64,000 bases of DNA from contig CP058732.1 in NCBI GenBank assembly GCA_013414795.1, forward strand, positions 1,587,950-1,651,949, given 5' to 3'. Positions 9,622-18,498 of the stretch are shown here, piece by piece. The stretch is from Candidatus Kapaibacterium sp. (GTDB lineage Bacteria; Bacteroidota; Ignavibacteria; Kapaibacteriales; UBA2268). A program made the translations under genes and the position numbers. Each line of letters opens with the position of its first letter. The first letter of the stretch is position 1. The notes below the pieces were generated by a model. That model saw nothing but the letters and a program-made list of their open reading frames with translations, made no database searches and was not told the DNA's origin.

Positions 9622-10251
9622 CTAAAGATTAAACATATAATTCAAGCCCAAAGAAAGCGAAGCAATTCTTGGATTGTAATTTGAATCTTGGGATAATGCA
9701 CCGACGAGGAAGTAATCTGCGTGAATAAGAAAATTCAAACTTCCTACTTCGCTTTCAACAATCGGAATCGCAGCCCCAACCCGAAGTTGAAGCATAGTAC
9801 TTAAATCTTCGGTTTTTATATCATATGATAGACCTTGGGTTACTCCCCATTTACCAGAAGTAGGAATTCCCAAGTTTAATGAAATCAAAAAACTAGAAAG
9901 TTCAACACCAACCCCAAAGTTGATGTAATGAAATTCGTTGGTCCAATTAATACTTGAATTGTTGTAAAGTTTGTACTTCATATAGGCAGACAAATATGAA
10001 ATATCAGCAAAAATTTTGGTATTCGTTGTTCCTTCGAATTTGTAAGAAAACTTGGCGCCAATGTCGGGCATTTTGCTTAATTGGAAGTCATTTTTTACTC
10101 CTTGGGGTGGGTCGACAGTGTTAATACAACCTTTTCCAGTAACATAGACTCCTAACTGAAACGATGGGGTAGTTTTGACACCCCAATATTCATTTTGGGC
10201 AAAAAGAGAAATCGTTGTGAAAAGAAAAACTAATGCAACTATTTTTTTCAT
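9622..10251 (-). CDS. Probable outer-membrane beta-barrel protein
   Basis: A 209-residue exported protein with a short signal peptide (residues 1-19, SLFAQ). The remainder alternates hydrophobic and polar residues in the manner of a small beta barrel and ends in LSLGLNYMFNL, a beta strand with an aromatic near the terminus. I do not recognise a named family. It is followed 5 nt later by murA, with which it is probably co-transcribed. A porin-like or structural role is inference from topology only. Confidence 0.65.
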   Translation of the reverse strand: MKKIVALVFLFTTISLFAQNEYWGVKTTPSFQLGVYVTGKGCINTVDPPQGVKNDFQLSKMPDIGAKFSYKFEGTTNTKIFADISYLSAYMKYKLYNNSSINWTNEFHYINFGVGVELSSFLISLNLGIPTSGKWGVTQGLSYDIKTEDLSTMLQLRVGAAIPIVESEVGSLNFLIHADYFLVGALSQDSNYNPRIASLSLGLNYMFNL

Positions 10252-10341
10252 ATCATTTCCAGAATGTTAAACAACAATAGATTAAAATTGCAAATATAAG
10301 TTATCGTTTTGAAACTTTAACAAGGAAGATTTAGGATTACA

Positions 10342-11463
10342 TCAAGATAGTAAGTTTTTAAATAAATTCAGATACCTTGGGATAATTACCCTTTTGTCGA
10401 ACTTTTCAATGACAATTTCCCTTGCATTTTTTCTAAATTTCATTAAACGAGAATCATCTTTTAAAATTTGCAATGCTTTTTCAGCTAAAAGATTTGTATT
10501 GCCAAATTCAACTAAATATCCATTTACATCATTAAGAACTAATTCCTTCAAGCCACCTACATCATAGCAAACTACGGGTACACCACAACTCAATGCTTCG
10601 AGGGCAGCGAGCCCAAAACTTTCAATTTCACTAGTAAGCAAAAATAAATCTGCTATTGAGAGCAATTCGGCTATTGAACTTTGTTCACCAAGGCAATATA
10701 CATCTTTGAAAATTCCCAATTTTTTGATTTGCATTTCAATCTTTGGCATTTCTGGACCGTCACCCACAAGAATTAGTTTTGAGGGTATTTTTTTCTTTAT
10801 CTCAGAAAAAGCATATACAACATCTTCAACTTTCTTTACGGGACGAAAGTTTGAGATATGGATTAATACTTTTTCGCTTTCAGACGCAAATCTGTTACGA
10901 AGTTGAGCGTTTTCTACTCTTTTAAATTCATCTGTATCGACAAAATTGTGAATTATTTCAATCGGTTTCGAAGGCGAAAATTCACGAATTGTTGAATGAT
11001 ACAAAAATTCAGAGACACAAGTAATTGCATCCCCTTTGTTCAATGCATAACTGACAATTTTTCGGAAAGTTGGCTGGGTGCCAACGAGTGTTACATCAGT
11101 TCCGTGCAAAGTTGAAACAACTTTTACATCACGAAAATCAGATACTATGTCTTTCGCAACAACTCCACTAAAACTGTGAGGTATCGCATAATGGCAGTGA
11201 ATTATGTCTATGTTTTCGTTTTCTACAATTTCAGCAACTTTTGCTGTTAAAGTTAAAGTATAAAGCGGAAACTCGAAGAGTGGGTAGTTGACTGGGTTAA
11301 CATTATGGTAAAAAATATTTTCATTAAATTTGTTAAATCTGAACGGGGGAGAATAACTAACAATATGAATTTGATGTCCATATTCAGCAAAACCGTAGGC
11401 AAGTTCAGTGGCTATGATACCGCTTCCGCCAATTGTTGGATAGCATACAATCGCAATATTCAT
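10342..11463 (-). CDS. bshA: N-acetyl-alpha-D-glucosaminyl L-malate synthase (bacillithiol pathway)
   Basis: A GT4 glycosyltransferase of 373 residues. The N-terminus IAIVCYPTIGGSGIIATELAY matches the BshA signature, and the ESFGLAALEALSCGVPVV segment (C-terminal Rossmann domain) is the donor-binding EX7E region. BshA joins UDP-GlcNAc to L-malate, the first step to bacillithiol, the low-molecular-weight thiol used by many Firmicutes and Bacteroidota. BshB and BshC are not in the window. The start codon is only 16 nt from the divergent yigZ start. A different GT4 acceptor is possible but less likely given the N-terminus. Confidence 0.88.
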   Translation of the reverse strand: MNIAIVCYPTIGGSGIIATELAYGFAEYGHQIHIVSYSPPFRFNKFNENIFYHNVNPVNYPLFEFPLYTLTLTAKVAEIVENENIDIIHCHYAIPHSFSGVVAKDIVSDFRDVKVVSTLHGTDVTLVGTQPTFRKIVSYALNKGDAITCVSEFLYHSTIREFSPSKPIEIIHNFVDTDEFKRVENAQLRNRFASESEKVLIHISNFRPVKKVEDVVYAFSEIKKKIPSKLILVGDGPEMPKIEMQIKKLGIFKDVYCLGEQSSIAELLSIADLFLLTSEIESFGLAALEALSCGVPVVCYDVGGLKELVLNDVNGYLVEFGNTNLLAEKALQILKDDSRLMKFRKNAREIVIEKFDKRVIIPRYLNLFKNLLS

Positions 11464-11479
11464 TTATAAAATAGTAATT

Positions 11480-12118
11480 ATGAAACAAAATCTTTCGAAA
11501 AACCAGAATAAAGAAAAATCAAATTTAATAAGAACCATAGAAGATTTTGTTCAAGTTGAATATATTGAAAAGAAGTCAAGATTTATTGCACAGGCTTATC
11601 CAGTATGTTCGATTGAAGAGGTTGAAGAACAACTCAAAGTAATAAGGGGAAAATATTCCGATGCCACACACAATTGTTATGCTTACATATTAGGAATTTC
11701 AAAAGATTTGTACCGTTACGGTGATGATGGAGAACCTTCTGGTACGGCTGGAAAGCCAATTTATCAAACCATCGTGAATTTCGATTTGACTAACATTCTT
11801 GTGGTTATAACTAGATATTTCGGTGGTATTAAACTTGGTGCATCGGGGCTTGTGCGTGCTTATTCAACTGCAACAAAATTAGTATTGGAGTCAGCAAGAA
11901 TAGTTGAAAAACCAATTTTGGAAAATATTGCAATCGACTTAAGTTACAACGAGTATACAAAGGTTAAAAATATTATCTACAATAATTTTGTCGAAATCAA
12001 AGAGACTTTCTCTGATAAAGTTTTTGTTGTGGGAAAAATTCCAATGAATATTAAAGATGAGTTTGTTGAAAAAATTAATAATATCTTATCGAGGGAAATA
12101 ATTACGGGGGAAAAATGA
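11480..12118 (+). CDS. YigZ/IMPACT family protein
   Basis: A 212-residue member of the YigZ/IMPACT family. It has the conserved KKSRFIAQA start of the N-terminal domain and the signature DDGEPSGTAGKPIYQ. The family signature TRYFGGIKLGASGLVRAYS follows in mid-protein, and a ferredoxin-like C-terminal domain ends the protein. The bacterial members have no agreed function; the eukaryotic homologue IMPACT modulates translation control. Its last 4 nt overlap the panC start as ATGA, so these two form an operon. Its start lies 16 nt from the start of bshA on the other strand. Confidence 0.92.
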   Translation: MKQNLSKNQNKEKSNLIRTIEDFVQVEYIEKKSRFIAQAYPVCSIEEVEEQLKVIRGKYSDATHNCYAYILGISKDLYRYGDDGEPSGTAGKPIYQTIVNFDLTNILVVITRYFGGIKLGASGLVRAYSTATKLVLESARIVEKPILENIAIDLSYNEYTKVKNIIYNNFVEIKETFSDKVFVVGKIPMNIKDEFVEKINNILSREIITGEK

Positions 12119-12969
12119 AGATTATCACTAAAGTTGAGGAAATGCAAAAGATTTCTGAAATGCATAGGCAAAACGGGGAAAAAATTGTTTGCGTTCCGAC
12201 AATGGGTTACTTTCACGAAGGGCATTTGAATTTGATGAGAATTGCAAAAGGTTATGGGGACATAGTTGTTGTTACTTTGTTTGTCAATCCAACCCAGTTT
12301 GGTCCAAATGAAGATTTTGAAAGATACCCAAGAAATTTTCAAAGAGATATGGAATTGGCAAGTTCAGTGGGGGTTGACTACTTGTTCGCTCCAACAGTTG
12401 AAGAAATGTATCCAGACGGTTATGCGACAAAAGTGGTTGTAACGAAATACACAGACAAATTTGAAGGTGTCAAACGACCAGGACATTTTGATGGAGTGGC
12501 AACTGTTGTTACAAAATTATTTAACGCAACCAAGCCAAATGTTGCAATTTTTGGACAGAAGGATTATCAGCAAACTCTTGTGGTGAAACAGTTAGTTAAA
12601 GATTTGTTGTTCGATATAGACATTATCGTTGCTCCAATTGTTCGTGAACCAGATGGTTTGGCAATGTCTTCGAGAAATGTATATTTGTCGCCCGAGGAAC
12701 GCACAGTTGCAAATGAAATCTATAATGCATTAAACAAAGGGGTAGAAGCAATTCGAAATGGCGAAAAAAGAAGGAAACATATAAATTCTATTGTAATTGA
12801 GCATCTTCGTAAGTTCAATCAATTCTACATTGACTATGTTTCTGCGGTTAATGCAGAAAATTTTGAAGAACCCGAGGTATTCAGATCTGGTGAAAAAGTC
12901 GTTATACTCGTTGCCGTGTATTTAGGAAAAACTCGCTTAATCGACAATATGCTGGCTACTGTGCCATAG
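12115..12969 (+). CDS. panC: Pantothenate synthetase
   Basis: PanC condenses pantoate with beta-alanine using ATP, the last step to pantothenate on the way to CoA. The 284-residue length matches the family. The nucleotide-binding motif PTMGYFHEGH gives the two His residues (34 and 37); most PanC have PTMGALHxGH, so YF is a local variant. FGQKDYQQ and SSRNVYLSPEER are also present. It overlaps yigZ by 4 nt at its start and the convergent DUF1858 gene by 14 nt at its end. The coaBC gene further along the window belongs to the same pathway. Confidence 0.97.
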   Translation: MKIITKVEEMQKISEMHRQNGEKIVCVPTMGYFHEGHLNLMRIAKGYGDIVVVTLFVNPTQFGPNEDFERYPRNFQRDMELASSVGVDYLFAPTVEEMYPDGYATKVVVTKYTDKFEGVKRPGHFDGVATVVTKLFNATKPNVAIFGQKDYQQTLVVKQLVKDLLFDIDIIVAPIVREPDGLAMSSRNVYLSPEERTVANEIYNALNKGVEAIRNGEKRRKHINSIVIEHLRKFNQFYIDYVSAVNAENFEEPEVFRSGEKVVILVAVYLGKTRLIDNMLATVP

Positions 12970-13180
12970 TTTCGTTCTTCGACAATAGCATTTTATTTAA
13001 ATCGGAAATAATCTCTTCAAGTTGAGAATTTGTAAAACCTTTTGCTAAAACAACTTCCTCAACTGTTCCCCAGATTGGCTCCCCACAAATAAGAAGTCGA
13101 ATGCCCTTTTCCATCATATATGAAACGCTGTCGGGTAGAATGGTAACTAAATCCTCAATTGTTGTTTCCTTAGTTATCAT
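12956..13180 (-). CDS. DUF1858 domain protein
   Basis: A 74-residue cytoplasmic protein read from the ATG at 13180. A longer in-frame extension upstream runs through the neighbouring gene and is not credible. The sequence ITKETTIEDLVTILPDSVSYMMEKGIRLLICGEP matches the DUF1858 helical domain, which often accompanies hybrid-cluster and redox proteins and carries a conserved Cys (here in LLICGEP). The start overlaps the end of the DUF6132 gene by 11 nt, so the two are coupled. Its end overlaps panC by 14 nt. A metal- or redox-sensing role is only suggested by the family. Confidence 0.8.
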   Translation of the reverse strand: MITKETTIEDLVTILPDSVSYMMEKGIRLLICGEPIWGTVEEVVLAKGFTNSQLEEIISDLNKMLLSKNETMAQ

Positions 13181-13364
13181 CTTGTCTTTTCCTTTTTGTC
13201 GGAAATAAAAGGATTGCACCCAAAAGTATTCCCCAAAGTGTTGATATATAAGGATTGGATGTAATTGGACAACTACCACTTTTACAACCAATAAAGTAAT
13301 AGTATAAATAACCTAACAAACCCCCACCAACACCACCAAGAACAACTTTAATTAAACCTTTCAT
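13170..13364 (-). CDS. DUF6132 family small membrane protein
   Basis: A 64-residue membrane protein. A glycine-rich first helix (about 5-25) leads into the conserved IGCKSGSCPITSNPY segment with Cys27 and Cys32. A second helix (about 41-54) and a basic tail follow. This matches DUF6132, a family common in Bacteroidota with conserved Cys and NP residues and no known function. It is co-translated with the downstream DUF1858 gene (11-nt overlap), which suggests the two Cys-containing small proteins work together. Confidence 0.82.
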   Translation of the reverse strand: MKGLIKVVLGGVGGGLLGYLYYYFIGCKSGSCPITSNPYISTLWGILLGAILLFPTKRKRQDDN

Positions 13365-13387
13365 AGTAACCTCAATTTTAACCGCCC

Positions 13388-13407
13388 CCCCTCCCCGAAG
13401 GGAGGGG
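13388..13407 (-). terminator. GC-rich UUCG hairpin downstream of kbl
   Basis: A perfect 8-bp stem of C/T then G/A (13388-13395 paired with 13400-13407) closes on four bases that read TTCG on the minus strand, an especially stable C(UUCG)G tetraloop in RNA. It lies 31 nt past the kbl stop and upstream of the DUF6132 gene on the same strand. No U-tract follows the stem directly, so it may end or attenuate kbl transcription, protect the 3' end, or be an intergenic repeat. It is far more GC-rich than its surroundings. Confidence 0.5.
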
Positions 13408-13438
13408 AAATATTACTCCGCAGTTATATACGAAGGAA

Positions 13439-14680
13439 TTAATTAATTATTTTCAATTCTTTTCCAACTTTAACAAAAGCCTCGACAGCCTTTTCAATAT
13501 GGTGGGTTTCGTGGGCAGCAGAAAGTTGAACACGTATTCTATCTTTACCTCTTGGTACCACAGGGTAGGAGAATGCGATAACGTAAATACCTTCGTCGAG
13601 CATTCTGTTGGCAAATTCCACAGCAATCTCAGAGGAATTTGGATATTTGCTAAACATAATAGGAACAATGGGATGGTCGCCAGGAATAATGTCGAAGCCA
13701 GCCTCGGTCATCATCTTACGGAACATTTTGGTATTTGCTTCAAGTTTGTCGCGAAGGTATGTTGATTCGGTCAATAGTTCCAGTGCTTTCAATGTCGCTC
13801 CAACTACAGATGGAGCAAGTGTGTTCGAGAACAAATATGGTCTGGCTTTGTTTCGCATCCAATCAATAATTTCTTTCCTTCCAGAGATACAACCTCCAGA
13901 GGCACCACCAAGTGCCTTGCCAAAAGTCGTTGTTATAATGTCGATTTTGCCCATAACATTGTGATACTCGTGGGTTCCCCGTCCAGTCTTACCCATAAAA
14001 CCAGTAGCGTGGCTATCGTCAATCATTACAAGTGCATCGTATTTTTCTGCCAATTCAACGATTTTAGGCAAATTTGCGATATCTCCATCCATCGAAAAGA
14101 CACCATCTGTTGCAATTAGACGAAAACGACAACTTTGGGCTTCTTTTAAACAACGTTCTAATCCTTTCAACTCTTTACCAGTTGCAGGGTCAATGGTTAC
14201 TTCGTCGCTCATATTGTTGTGGGCATAAATCCAACGTTGGGCTTTGGAAAGTCTGATTCCATCGATTATAGATGCGTGGTTCAAAGCGTCTGTAATGATG
14301 GCATCCTCTTCGGTCATCAATGGCTCGAAGACTGCACCATTCGCATCGAAACAAGAGGAGAATAAAATTGTATCCTCGGTGCCAAGAAATTCGCTTACAC
14401 GACGCTCGAGTTCCTTGTGGATATCTTGAGTTCCGCAGATAAACCTTACGGAGGACAAGCCAAAGCCTCTGTTGTCGATTGCTTCGTGGGCTGCTTTGAT
14501 TAACTCTGGGTGTGAAGACAAACCGAGATAATTGTTTGCACAAAAATTCAAAACTTTTTTACCTCGAACAATGATTTCAGGGCCTTGTGGACTTTCGATT
14601 ATCCGTTCGTGCTTGTAAAGTTTTTGCTCTTCTAACTTTTTTAGTTCTTGGGCCAAAAAATCCTTAATCTTTCCATACAT
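13439..14680 (-). CDS. kbl: Glycine C-acetyltransferase (2-amino-3-ketobutyrate CoA ligase)
   Basis: A PLP-dependent alpha-oxoamine synthase of 413 residues. The PLP lysine lies in TTFGKALGGASGG (near residue 255), with DDSHATGFMGKTGRGT before it and NFCANNYLGLSSHPE near the N-terminus. The family makes or cleaves 2-amino-3-ketobutyrate (threonine breakdown). Close relatives are BioF, serine palmitoyltransferase and ALA synthase. The length and the HxDDSHATGF context favour Kbl. No threonine dehydrogenase lies next to it. The promoter must lie in the 116 nt shared with the divergent M16 peptidase. Confidence 0.88.
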   Translation of the reverse strand: MYGKIKDFLAQELKKLEEQKLYKHERIIESPQGPEIIVRGKKVLNFCANNYLGLSSHPELIKAAHEAIDNRGFGLSSVRFICGTQDIHKELERRVSEFLGTEDTILFSSCFDANGAVFEPLMTEEDAIITDALNHASIIDGIRLSKAQRWIYAHNNMSDEVTIDPATGKELKGLERCLKEAQSCRFRLIATDGVFSMDGDIANLPKIVELAEKYDALVMIDDSHATGFMGKTGRGTHEYHNVMGKIDIITTTFGKALGGASGGCISGRKEIIDWMRNKARPYLFSNTLAPSVVGATLKALELLTESTYLRDKLEANTKMFRKMMTEAGFDIIPGDHPIVPIMFSKYPNSSEIAVEFANRMLDEGIYVIAFSYPVVPRGKDRIRVQLSAAHETHHIEKAVEAFVKVGKELKIIN

Positions 14681-14796
14681 ATATCCCTCGCTAAAAAAAA
14701 TTTAAAACACAAATTTAATAACTATTTTTCTTTTGCTCTTTTCAAATTTTGTTTACATTTTGTAATTTAGTTTTTTAAATAAATAATGGTTTCAAA

Positions 14797-17622
14797 ATGT
14801 TACAAAAACCAACTTTCCGTTTGTTTGTATTTTTTGTTTTTATTTTTTCAACATTTGTTTTCTCCCAGCCTACGGTAAATTACAAATCCCTCGACGAAAT
14901 AATGCCAATCGACCCCAAACTAAAAGTGGGAACGCTACCAAACGGTTTGAAATATTACATTCGCTACAACAAAAAACCAGAGAAGCGCGCGGAACTAATG
15001 CTTGTAGTTAATGCTGGTGCAATTTGCGAAGACCCAGACCAAAATGGTCTTGCACATTTTTGCGAGCATATGGCATTCAATGGTACTAAAAACTTTCCCA
15101 AACAGGCATTGGTTGATTATCTCGAATCGATAGGTGTCAAATTTGGTCCCGAATTGAACGCATATACATCTTGGGACGAAACGGTTTATATGCTTCAAAT
15201 TCCAACTGATAGTCTTGACCAGTTCCAAAAAGGTTTTCAAGTTCTCGAGGATTGGGCACACCAGGTTAGTTACGACCCGACAGAAATTGACAAAGAACGA
15301 GGTGTTGTGATTGAAGAATATCGTCTTGGACGAGGTGCAGACGATAGGGTGGAACGCAAACACAATAAATGGCTCTATTATAATTCCAAATATGAAATTC
15401 ATGATGTTATAGGAGATACAAATATTATTCGAAACGCAAAATATGATGTAATTAAACGCTTCTACCAAGATTGGTACCGTCCCGACTTAATGGCTGTTAT
15501 TGCTGTTGGGGACTTTGATGTTGACCAAGTGGAAAAAATCATAAAGGAAAAATTCACACGAATTCCAAAACCTAAAAATCCGCGTAAGAGAGAATATCTT
15601 GAAATTCCATCCCACAAAGATATCTTCGTTTCGATTGCAACAGATAAGGAACTTTCATTCCCAAGAGTTGAAATTAATTTTAAAGGTGGAGAAATTAAAG
15701 AAGGAACTTACAAAAGTTATAGAGACAACTTGTTGACAAGAATTTATACCACAATGTTGGACTATCGTTTAAACGAGTATCTTCGTAAAGAAAATCCACC
15801 ATTTAAGTTTATTGCTTTTAGTGGCTTAAATCCTCTTGGTAGAAAAAATAGTACTTTTATCTTGTTTGCGGGAGCAATTGGCAACGAGGTTAATCGTTGC
15901 GTCGAAACTCTTCTTCTCGAGGCATTTCGTGCATACCAACACGGTTTCACACCGACGGAATTTGAACGAGCGAAGAAAGAAATTTTAAGAAAATATGAAT
16001 CTTTATATAATGAAAGAGAAAAGAACGAATCTATTAATTATGCTTTTGAGTATGTTAGAAACTTTCTTCGAGGAGAACCAACTCCTGGAATTGAAATGGA
16101 ATATGAACTTGTTAAGCAATGGTTACCTGATATTAAACTTGAAGAGGTGAATGCACTTTCTAAAAAATTTATTAAGAACGAAAATGCAGTTATCGCAATT
16201 AGTTTACCCGAGAGACCAGATGTTGTTGTTCCAAATGCAGATGATATCAAGAAGTTGTTTGTCGAAATTTCAAACAAAAAGATTGACCCTTATGTCGATA
16301 TTGTTCCAACAAAGCCGTTATTTAATCGAAAAGTAACCGAAGGAAAAATAGTTCAAGAGAAAGAACTCAAACAACTTGGTGCCTTGGAATTGAAACTTGA
16401 TAATGGAGCAACTGTAGTTTTAAAGAAAACTGATTTTAAAAACGATGAGATATTGTTCAATGCATATAGTCTTGGTGGTGCCTCACTTGTTCCAGATAAT
16501 GATTACATAAATGCTGTCTACTCTGCTGATGTTGTAGAAGAAAGTGGAATTGGGCAATTCAACCGAACAGAGTTGGAAAAGTATCTTTCGGATAAAAAAG
16601 TTTCCCTTTCGCCACAAATTTCAAATTACCAAGAATCTTTAAGTGGTTCTGCTTCCCCAAAAGATTTGGTGACATTGTTTGAATTAATCAATCTATACTT
16701 TACAGAACCAAGGATTGATAAAGAAGCATTTAATTCAGTCAAGAAGCAAATTTATTCGAACATAATTGATTCAAAAAATCGACCCGAAAAGGTATTTCGC
16801 GATTCGATTCAATGCTATATGTGGAATTGGCATCCACGTCGTTTGCCCTTGACAGAGGCTGACATCGAGCAATTTAATATGAACAAAATGTATGATATTT
16901 TTTTCGAAAGATTTTCCAATCCTTCCGATTTTATATTTGTTTTCGTTGGAAATTTTGATTTGGACACAATCAAGAGTTATGTTAAAAAATACATTGGTTC
17001 GATTCCTTCGAAAAATGTCAAAGAGAATTGGAAAGACGATGGAGCAGTTCCCTTCAAGAATAAAATCGATAAGCAATTCAAAAAAGGCATTGAAAAGAAG
17101 AGTTATGTTCGCTTGATTATTACTGGACCCTTTGAATGGAATTATCGTGAGAGATTCTTAACGAGAGCCTTGAACGAAGTCCTGAACATAAGGTTGCGTG
17201 AGGTTCTTAGAGAAGAAAAAGGCGGAACCTATGGAGTGGGTGCCTGGTTCCAAACCAATCCGTTTCCAAAGCAATGGTATTCGTTGAATATCACTTTTGG
17301 TTGCAATCCCGATAGGGTTAATGAATTGACCGATGATGCAATTTCCGTTTTGAAAGATGTTGGAACAAATAAACAAAAAGAGATTTACCTTAATAAAGTT
17401 AAAGAAATTCTTAAACGGGAACTTGAAGTCAATCAAAAAGAAAATTGGTTCTGGACAAATCAGATTTACTATTATTACATTAACAACGACCCCGAGGATT
17501 CTATTGAAATGTGGAAGAAGTACATCGAAGATTTAACATTGGACGATATTTTGAATACTGCAAAAAAATATATTAAGTTCGATAATTTTGCAAAATTCGT
17601 TTTGTATCCAGAAGTTCAATAA
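14797..17622 (+). CDS. Exported M16 zinc metallopeptidase (full-length, two-half form)
   Basis: A 941-residue pitrilysin-type protease with a Sec signal peptide (residues 1-24). The inverted zinc motif HFCEH gives His87, Glu90 and His91, and the third ligand region GVVIEEYRLG lies near 172. The rest contains the usual paired M16 halves. The second half (from about 520) lacks the zinc motif, as is normal. It should work in the periplasm, clearing peptides. It stands alone after a 116-nt divergent spacer and is followed 32 nt later by the purine phosphorylase gene. The two shorter M16 genes near 21-25 kb are distinct paralogues. Confidence 0.92.
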   Translation: MLQKPTFRLFVFFVFIFSTFVFSQPTVNYKSLDEIMPIDPKLKVGTLPNGLKYYIRYNKKPEKRAELMLVVNAGAICEDPDQNGLAHFCEHMAFNGTKNFPKQALVDYLESIGVKFGPELNAYTSWDETVYMLQIPTDSLDQFQKGFQVLEDWAHQVSYDPTEIDKERGVVIEEYRLGRGADDRVERKHNKWLYYNSKYEIHDVIGDTNIIRNAKYDVIKRFYQDWYRPDLMAVIAVGDFDVDQVEKIIKEKFTRIPKPKNPRKREYLEIPSHKDIFVSIATDKELSFPRVEINFKGGEIKEGTYKSYRDNLLTRIYTTMLDYRLNEYLRKENPPFKFIAFSGLNPLGRKNSTFILFAGAIGNEVNRCVETLLLEAFRAYQHGFTPTEFERAKKEILRKYESLYNEREKNESINYAFEYVRNFLRGEPTPGIEMEYELVKQWLPDIKLEEVNALSKKFIKNENAVIAISLPERPDVVVPNADDIKKLFVEISNKKIDPYVDIVPTKPLFNRKVTEGKIVQEKELKQLGALELKLDNGATVVLKKTDFKNDEILFNAYSLGGASLVPDNDYINAVYSADVVEESGIGQFNRTELEKYLSDKKVSLSPQISNYQESLSGSASPKDLVTLFELINLYFTEPRIDKEAFNSVKKQIYSNIIDSKNRPEKVFRDSIQCYMWNWHPRRLPLTEADIEQFNMNKMYDIFFERFSNPSDFIFVFVGNFDLDTIKSYVKKYIGSIPSKNVKENWKDDGAVPFKNKIDKQFKKGIEKKSYVRLIITGPFEWNYRERFLTRALNEVLNIRLREVLREEKGGTYGVGAWFQTNPFPKQWYSLNITFGCNPDRVNELTDDAISVLKDVGTNKQKEIYLNKVKEILKRELEVNQKENWFWTNQIYYYYINNDPEDSIEMWKKYIEDLTLDDILNTAKKYIKFDNFAKFVLYPEVQ

Positions 17623-17654
17623 CAAGTTTATGTATCAAAATTAGAAATGTTGGT

Positions 17655-18494
17655 ATGACTATTACAATCGATGAATTAGCAAGAAGAGTTTACGAAGCAA
17701 GAGATTTTGTTAAAACAAAAACCCAAATTAATCCGCAATTAGCAGTTATTTTGGGAACTGGGCTTCACGAACTATCCAATTACATCGAAATTGAAACAGA
17801 AATTCCTTACGAAGAAATTCCCTATTGTCCAACATCTACAGTGGAATTTCACCAAGGAAAACTTATTCTTGGAAGACTTGCGGGAAAGTCCATCGTTGCG
17901 ATGCACGGGCGATTTCATTATTACGAAGGTTACACCATTCAAGAAGTAACATTTCTTGTTAGAGTAATGAATTTGCTCGGTGCCAAAGTTCTCATTGTTT
18001 CAAATGCTTGCGGCTCGTTGACACAATACATCCCTAAAGGCTCAATTATGATTATCGACGATTATATCAATCTTTTAGGAACTAATCCCTTGATAGGCTA
18101 CAACAAAGAAATTTTTGGACCACGTTTTCTTGAAATGAGTGAACCATATTCAAAACGGCTCATTGAATTGACTGAAAAAATTGCAATGGAAGAAAAAATT
18201 AAAGTCTACAAAGGTGTTTACGCAGCGGTTCCAGGTCCCACACTCGAAACTCGAGCAGAAGCAAAATTCATTCGTTTGATAGGTGCGGATGTGGTTGGAA
18301 TGAGTACGATACCAGAAACAATTGTAGCAAGACAAATGGGGATGGAAGTTTTGGGCTTTTCAGTTGTTACTGATGATGTTTATCCAATTCCAATGCCAAA
18401 AATTAATGTTCAAGAGATTCTTGACATTGCTTCGCAAACCGATAAAGTCCTCAGTCGTCTTATCTATAAAGTCGTTGAAAAAATGGAAATTTAA
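17655..18494 (+). CDS. punA: Purine nucleoside phosphorylase (trimeric type)
   Basis: A 279-residue PNP/MTAP-superfamily enzyme that splits purine nucleosides with phosphate in salvage. ILGTGLHELSNYIE carries the phosphate loop, and MHGRFHYYEGY carries the second phosphate site. SNACGSL and a C-terminal VTDD segment (GFSVVTDDVYPI) with the purine-binding residue are also present; the Asp in place of the usual Asn in this segment may affect base preference. Length fits class I trimers. It lies between the large M16 peptidase (32 nt) and a lipoprotein gene (4 nt), so the three may be one transcript. Confidence 0.92.
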   Translation: MTITIDELARRVYEARDFVKTKTQINPQLAVILGTGLHELSNYIEIETEIPYEEIPYCPTSTVEFHQGKLILGRLAGKSIVAMHGRFHYYEGYTIQEVTFLVRVMNLLGAKVLIVSNACGSLTQYIPKGSIMIIDDYINLLGTNPLIGYNKEIFGPRFLEMSEPYSKRLIELTEKIAMEEKIKVYKGVYAAVPGPTLETRAEAKFIRLIGADVVGMSTIPETIVARQMGMEVLGFSVVTDDVYPIPMPKINVQEILDIASQTDKVLSRLIYKVVEKMEI

Positions 18495-18498
18495 TTTT

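Noticed and set aside
11977-12342. 121-codon minus-strand frame across the yigZ/panC junction
   Set aside because: It covers the nucleotide-binding region of panC in antisense and has no homologue pattern I recognise.
13181-13291. Longer N-terminal extension of the DUF1858 protein
   Set aside because: The extra 37 codons lie inside the DUF6132 gene in another frame and do not resemble the family; the ATG at 13180 gives the normal domain start.
14995-15468. 157-codon minus-strand frame inside the large M16 peptidase gene
   Set aside because: It is antisense to the zinc-motif region of a well-supported protease and has no recognisable domain.
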